NCBI GenBank assembly: GCA_023412475.1
Contig: JAEYNR010000051.1
Location: forward strand, 1-18,021
DNA from: Fibrobacterota bacterium
GTDB lineage: Bacteria > Fibrobacterota > Chitinivibrionia > Chitinivibrionales > Chitinispirillaceae
Direction of reading: 5' to 3'
DNA: 18,021 bases
Within the stretch, counting starts at the first letter, position 1; every line of letters starts with the position of its first letter. The translations under genes and the position numbers were made by a program. The notes under the pieces are model-generated. The model did not search any database. It was not told the DNA's origin and was given only the letters and a program-made list of their open reading frames with translations. Below are positions 14,621 to 18,021 of this stretch, piece by piece.

Positions 14621-17299
14621 ATGTTGATATTTTCTTTTTTTTCTATCTTTGCAGCCACTCTCTGTTTTGGGTTAGCCATAATTGTCCTAAAGTATAGCAC
14701 AGAAAAGACCTCAAACCGTCTTTTTGGTTTATTCTGCCTTTCAGCTTCATTCTGGTCGATAACCGAATTTTTGGCCAGCCAATCGGAAACTGCTGGCAAA
14801 GCTACATTCTGGCTTGGATTTGGGGCGATCTGGACCATCTGTATTGCATTTCTGGTGCATTTTGTTCTTGATTACACAGCATTTCTGAAAAAAAGTCTGT
14901 TTAGATTTTTTCTCTACATTACGTATTTGACTGCAGTGGTATTTGCGCTCTTTAACTACTATTTACTGAAAAGCTCTGTAGAGTGGAGTTACTGGGGCTG
15001 GAGCTATAATATCGAGCCATCAATAATGGCATTTATAATAGGTTTATGGGGAATCGTCGTTTCTGTTTTATCTGTCATTTTGCTTGCTTATTTCCATTTT
15101 TCCACCAAAACCGAATCGGTTCGCTCTCAATCGTTAATAATTTTGAGTGGATGTGCAGTAGCAGCGTTTATCGGTATAGCTGGTGAGCTTGTGCTTCCTC
15201 TTCACTTCGTAAAAACACCTGATTTTACCAAAGTAGCGATCTCCTGCATGGCGATATTCGTTACTTATGCGATCAGGCGGCATAATCTTTTCAACCTTAA
15301 TCCATCTGATGCGGCTGAGGTAATCATCAGTTCCATGTCCGATGCTCTGGTTGTTGTCAATGTCAAAGACGAGATAGTGATCGTAAACAAAGCTCTTCTT
15401 ACCATGCTTCAATACAAAGAAGCCGAACTGCTTGGAAAGAAACCCGATAAGCTGATCGCTTTCATAGCAAACACGGATACCACGGTAAAGCAGCTATTAA
15501 AAGGTGGCTCGGTTAATGATGTACAAACCGAGTTTATAAGAAAAGATGGTTCGGCGATTCCCATTTCACTATCCTGGTCTATTTTGCGCCATAAGAATCA
15601 CAAATTGAGAGGAATAGTTTTTTTCGGCCGAGACATTTCTGAACGGCAGCAGAATATGCAGATTCTTCAGCAGGCACGTGATGAGCTGGAACAGCGGGTA
15701 GAAGAGCGGACACTGGAGCTGGAGCAACGAAACGAACAGCTTCAGTTCGAAATACAGGAACGGATTTTGACCGAGAGTGATCTGGCAGCTCAAAAAGAGT
15801 ATCTGTCGGTAACATTGCGTTCCATTGGTGATGGAGTAATCACCGTTAATGAGCATGGACATATCGTTTTCCTTAACAAAGCAGCAGAAGTAATCACCGG
15901 ATGGAACCAGGAGGATGCAGAAACGAAAAAACTGACTGAGGTGTTTCCGATCAAGCATCTTGAGCAGCAGTATGCTTCCTGCCATTTTCCAGATTCAGTG
16001 TCTGAAATTGATAGCCGCAGAGTAGAACTGGTCTCATTATCTGGAGCTAGTCATGTGTTATCTGAGAACCGTTCTGCCATCCTTGATTGCAATGGTAAAA
16101 CATTAGGATATGTAATTGTATTCAGAGACATCACCGAAAAAGAGATCCTTGAGGAGGAGCTGTTTAAATCGAAAAAACTTGAATCAGTTAGTTTACTTGC
16201 CAGTGGCCTGGCCCATGACTTTAATAATCTGCTTACCGGAATAATCACAAATCTTTTCATGGCCAAAACAGCTTTATCTATTAACAGTGAGACCTATAAT
16301 TTAGTCACTAATGCAGAGAAGGCTGCCTTTAGAGCCTCAAGCCTTACAAAACAGCTTTTATCATTTGCCAGAGACAGCACAATTCCGAATAGAGAAGTCT
16401 CTTCTCTGAAAGAGCTGATAGAGGAATCGGTTGGATTCTACCTGAGCGGTTCAAAATGCGATTACCGATTAAATCTGGATGAACAGTTGTACATGGTGGA
16501 GATAGATCGTGGACAGATCGATCAGGTGCTTAATAATATAATTGTTAATGCCGATCAATCAATGCCTAATGGGGGTACGATTACCGTTGGAGCACAAAAT
16601 GTGGAATTGCATAGAAATGCAAATATCCCATTAAAACCAGGCAAGTATGTCTGCATTACTGTTTCCGATGCTGGCAAAGGAATTCCCCATGAGAATATTC
16701 ACCGGATTTTCGATCCCTATTTTACCACTCGTCAGCAAGGAAACGGTTTGGGACTAAGCTCTGCATACTCAATCGTGCTTAAACACAATGGGTATATCAC
16801 CGTATATTCCGATCTCAGTAAGGGGTCAACTTTTTACATCTATCTGCCAGCATCCGAAAGAATCCTGATAGATGATTCTGTTTCGATGGAGGAGACGTGG
16901 CAGGGAAAGGGTAAAATCCTGGTCTTAGACGACGATGATATAATTCGTCGAAGTACAGAGCGGCTTTTATCTCATTTGGGATACAAGGTTTTTATGGCCA
17001 ATGAAGGAGAAGAGGCTTTGCGCTTATACAGTGCAGCAATTGAAAACCAAACTCCTTTTGATGCAGCCATTCTTGATTTGACTATTCCTGGTGGTAAAGG
17101 TGCTCAAGAGATAATTGGGGAGCTGTGCCAATTGGATCCGCACACAAAAGCGATCGTTTCCAGTGGTTATTCTGATGACCCTGTTATGCTGAATTTTCTT
17201 TCTTTTGGTTTTTGTGCTGCTATTTCCAAGCCTTACAATATCGAAGAGCTTAGCAGTCTTCTTAAGAGAGTTTTGTTTGAACCTGATAAGCCAATCTGA
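14621..17299 (+). CDS. Membrane hybrid histidine kinase (7TM-type N-terminus, two PAS, HisKA, HATPase, receiver)
   Basis: The protein has 892 residues. Residues 1 to about 220 contain about seven hydrophobic helices of the histidine kinase N-terminal 7TM type. PAS 1 spans about 230-340 and ends FFGRDISER. A coiled coil (about 342-395, rich in QRVEERTLELEQ) follows. PAS 2 spans about 395-512 (SIGDGVITVNEHG, ending VIVFRDITEKE). The HisKA H-box SGLAHDFNNLL has His532 as phosphoacceptor. The ATPase has Asn643 in the N-box, DAGKGIP (Asp683) and GNGLGLSSAY. The receiver (about 765-885) has the acidic patch 770-773, phosphoacceptor Asp819 and Lys870. All catalytic residues are intact. The receiver is a REC-only output, so a separate phosphotransfer protein or regulator elsewhere is expected. 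It is monocistronic; the signal is unknown. AGGGA lies 12 nt before the ATG, a weak site. Confidence 0.93.
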   Translation: MLIFSFFSIFAATLCFGLAIIVLKYSTEKTSNRLFGLFCLSASFWSITEFLASQSETAGKATFWLGFGAIWTICIAFLVHFVLDYTAFLKKSLFRFFLYITYLTAVVFALFNYYLLKSSVEWSYWGWSYNIEPSIMAFIIGLWGIVVSVLSVILLAYFHFSTKTESVRSQSLIILSGCAVAAFIGIAGELVLPLHFVKTPDFTKVAISCMAIFVTYAIRRHNLFNLNPSDAAEVIISSMSDALVVVNVKDEIVIVNKALLTMLQYKEAELLGKKPDKLIAFIANTDTTVKQLLKGGSVNDVQTEFIRKDGSAIPISLSWSILRHKNHKLRGIVFFGRDISERQQNMQILQQARDELEQRVEERTLELEQRNEQLQFEIQERILTESDLAAQKEYLSVTLRSIGDGVITVNEHGHIVFLNKAAEVITGWNQEDAETKKLTEVFPIKHLEQQYASCHFPDSVSEIDSRRVELVSLSGASHVLSENRSAILDCNGKTLGYVIVFRDITEKEILEEELFKSKKLESVSLLASGLAHDFNNLLTGIITNLFMAKTALSINSETYNLVTNAEKAAFRASSLTKQLLSFARDSTIPNREVSSLKELIEESVGFYLSGSKCDYRLNLDEQLYMVEIDRGQIDQVLNNIIVNADQSMPNGGTITVGAQNVELHRNANIPLKPGKYVCITVSDAGKGIPHENIHRIFDPYFTTRQQGNGLGLSSAYSIVLKHNGYITVYSDLSKGSTFYIYLPASERILIDDSVSMEETWQGKGKILVLDDDDIIRRSTERLLSHLGYKVFMANEGEEALRLYSAAIENQTPFDAAILDLTIPGGKGAQEIIGELCQLDPHTKAIVSSGYSDDPVMLNFLSFGFCAAISKPYNIEELSSLLKRVLFEPDKPI

Positions 17300-17835
17300 G
17301 GGGTTGGAGATTTATTCATGGCCCTGGTAGTTTCCCCAGAGTTACTTCTTGAATTCTTGGCCTTTTAACTCTGGGACACTTCGAATTTCAAGGATTCTGC
17401 GCACATTACTCTTCCTCTTACTCCCGAGCGTTCGAAAATTAGAAAAAGCCTGTTATTTTTGGATTTTTTCAGAACCTTCATGAACTATAGAACTCAGACG
17501 TTTGCTCTTTAATTTATCTGCACCAATATTCTTCTTAAAAAGAGATGCACAAAAAAGTCCTGTAGCTTGGAAAGTTGGAATTTTCAATCAGTGCTTAAGA
17601 CTATGAAGAGCGAATCCTTTTTGTCCGATATTTATCATTTTGTATGAAGCCACTACGACAATTTTCAGAACCATAAATTGAAGATTATAATTGCTTACTG
17701 AACCGAGCATCTGTATTGCAATCCTTCCAGGGGTTACCAACAAGAAACCCTTGGTTCTACCGCACCAAAAACAATGAATTACCCCCTCTGCGATGGCAAT
17801 TTGACTTTATCCACTGTAGCTTTCCGATTTCCTAT
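17300..17835. other. Intergenic region between kinase and transposase-like gene
   Basis: Apart from palindrome element 2 there is no recognisable gene, RNA or repeat here. Short imperfect inverted repeats such as ACCAA/TTGGT (17736-17740 with 17751-17755) are within chance expectation. The frame at 17716-17937 runs into palindrome element 3 and has no protein-like features. Confidence 0.5.
17334..17376. repeat. REP-like palindrome, element 2
   Basis: A perfect 10-bp stem, CCCAGAGTTA (17335-17344) with TAACTCTGGG (17366-17375), surrounds a 21-nt loop. It lies 36 bp after the kinase stop codon, almost the same spacing as element 1 from its gene. A GTAG word at 17327-17330 lies just 5' of the stem, reminiscent of the tetranucleotide beside classical REP hairpins. 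That comparison is suggestive only. Confidence 0.75.
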
Positions 17836-17883
17836 TGCCCCAGAGATGAGTTTGTGATTAGTAAATCCTTCATCTCTGGGGCA
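17836..17883. repeat. REP-like palindrome, element 3, upstream of the RAYT-like gene
   Basis: A perfect 14-bp stem, TGCCCCAGAGATGA (17836-17849) with its complement at 17870-17883, encloses a 20-nt loop. It is the longest and best-preserved stem of the three. It lies 68 bp before the ATG of the transposase-like gene, a position typical of REP hairpins flanking RAYT genes. Its left border TTGCCCCAGAGAT matches element 1 read on the minus strand. Confidence 0.8.
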
Positions 17884-17935
17884 CTCCTTGGAATCAAAAT
17901 TGCAGCTTTATCCCCTGCAATTCCACATACCCAAT

Positions 17936-17942
17936 AAAGGAG
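17936..17942 (+). promoter_or_regulatory. Shine-Dalgarno of the RAYT-like gene
   Basis: AAAGGAG is spaced 9 nt before the ATG at 17952. It supports this ATG as a real start even though only 23 codons are visible. Confidence 0.75.
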
Positions 17943-17951
17943 AATCCACCC

Positions 17952-18021
17952 ATGTGCACAAAACCCAGAATCGTCGCCCCTGGCGTTATCTATAAGGTCT
18001 CATCCATTGGTGTTCATGAGC
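17952..18021 (+). CDS. REP-associated tyrosine transposase-like protein, 5' end only
   Basis: Only 23 codons lie in the window. They begin MCTKPRIVAPGVIYKVSS and continue IGVHE to the edge. The pattern PRI-x-x-PG-x-x-Y-x-V is the characteristic opening of RAYT/TnpA-REP proteins (Y1 transposase family, Pfam PF01797), usually followed by an RGN motif. Here IGVHE replaces the usual RGNNR-type segment, which is unusual and may mark a divergent member. RAYTs nick single-stranded REP hairpins with an HUH/tyrosine mechanism. The upstream palindrome and two more in the window support this reading. The catalytic HUH and Tyr lie outside, so activity cannot be judged. Confidence 0.68.
   Translation, partial: MCTKPRIVAPGVIYKVSSIGVHE

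Noticed and set aside
17716..17937. 73-codon frame before the transposase-like gene
   Set aside because: It reads through palindrome element 3 and has no ribosome-binding site or protein features.

Overview
The window looks like a chromosomal segment of a Gram-negative, diaminopimelate-using bacterium. It has an LptE-type LPS-assembly lipoprotein and DapF. A secreted polysaccharide-lyase-like protein carries a C-terminal tail resembling a type IX secretion (T9SS) sorting domain. That combination, with moderate-to-low GC and AT-rich intergenic DNA, would fit Fibrobacterota, Bacteroidota or a related phylum. This is inference; no rRNA or other phylogenetic marker is present. No tRNA or rRNA gene and no CRISPR array was recognised.

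Layout. (1) 1-1313 is a gene-poor, repeat-rich region. It opens with a 21-bp tandem array (1-240), followed by two copies of a roughly 53-bp double-hairpin repeat (292-344 and 371-423) and about 0.9 kb with no convincing gene. (2) 1314-5681 encodes a very large acyl-CoA dehydratase activase-type protein with two BadF/HgdC ATPase modules and COG3580/3581-type C-terminal regions. (3) 5783-6916 encodes the secreted PL14-like protein. (4) 7210-14137 is a compact minus-strand cluster, probably one operon. In transcription order it holds a dolichyl-phosphate-mannose-synthase-like GT2, an unusual GT2/membrane/Rossmann fusion, a DinG-type exonuclease-helicase, lptE, dapF and a small three-helix membrane protein. 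Junctions are 2 nt apart, 74 nt apart, 1-nt overlap, 11 nt apart and 4-nt overlap. (5) 14138-14620 is an AT-rich divergent intergenic region. (6) 14621-17299 is a membrane hybrid histidine kinase. (7) 17300-17951 is intergenic, with two palindromic elements. (8) At 17952 the 5' end of a REP-associated tyrosine transposase-like gene (RAYT/TnpA-REP) begins and runs off the edge.

How it fits together. The minus-strand cluster mixes envelope glycan synthesis (two GT2 proteins), LPS export (LptE), the peptidoglycan and lysine precursor pathway (DapF) and a repair helicase. The most interesting signal is a family of roughly 44-bp palindromes with CCCAGAG/CTCTGGG stems and 20-21-nt loops, at 6947-6990, 17334-17376 and 17836-17883. 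One lies just upstream of the RAYT-like gene and the other two lie 31-36 bp downstream of stop codons. This is what a REP family mobilised by a resident RAYT would look like. A second highlight is the GT2 fused to the membrane and Rossmann part of a WbaP/WcaJ/CapD-type protein that lacks any catalytic transferase or epimerase domain.
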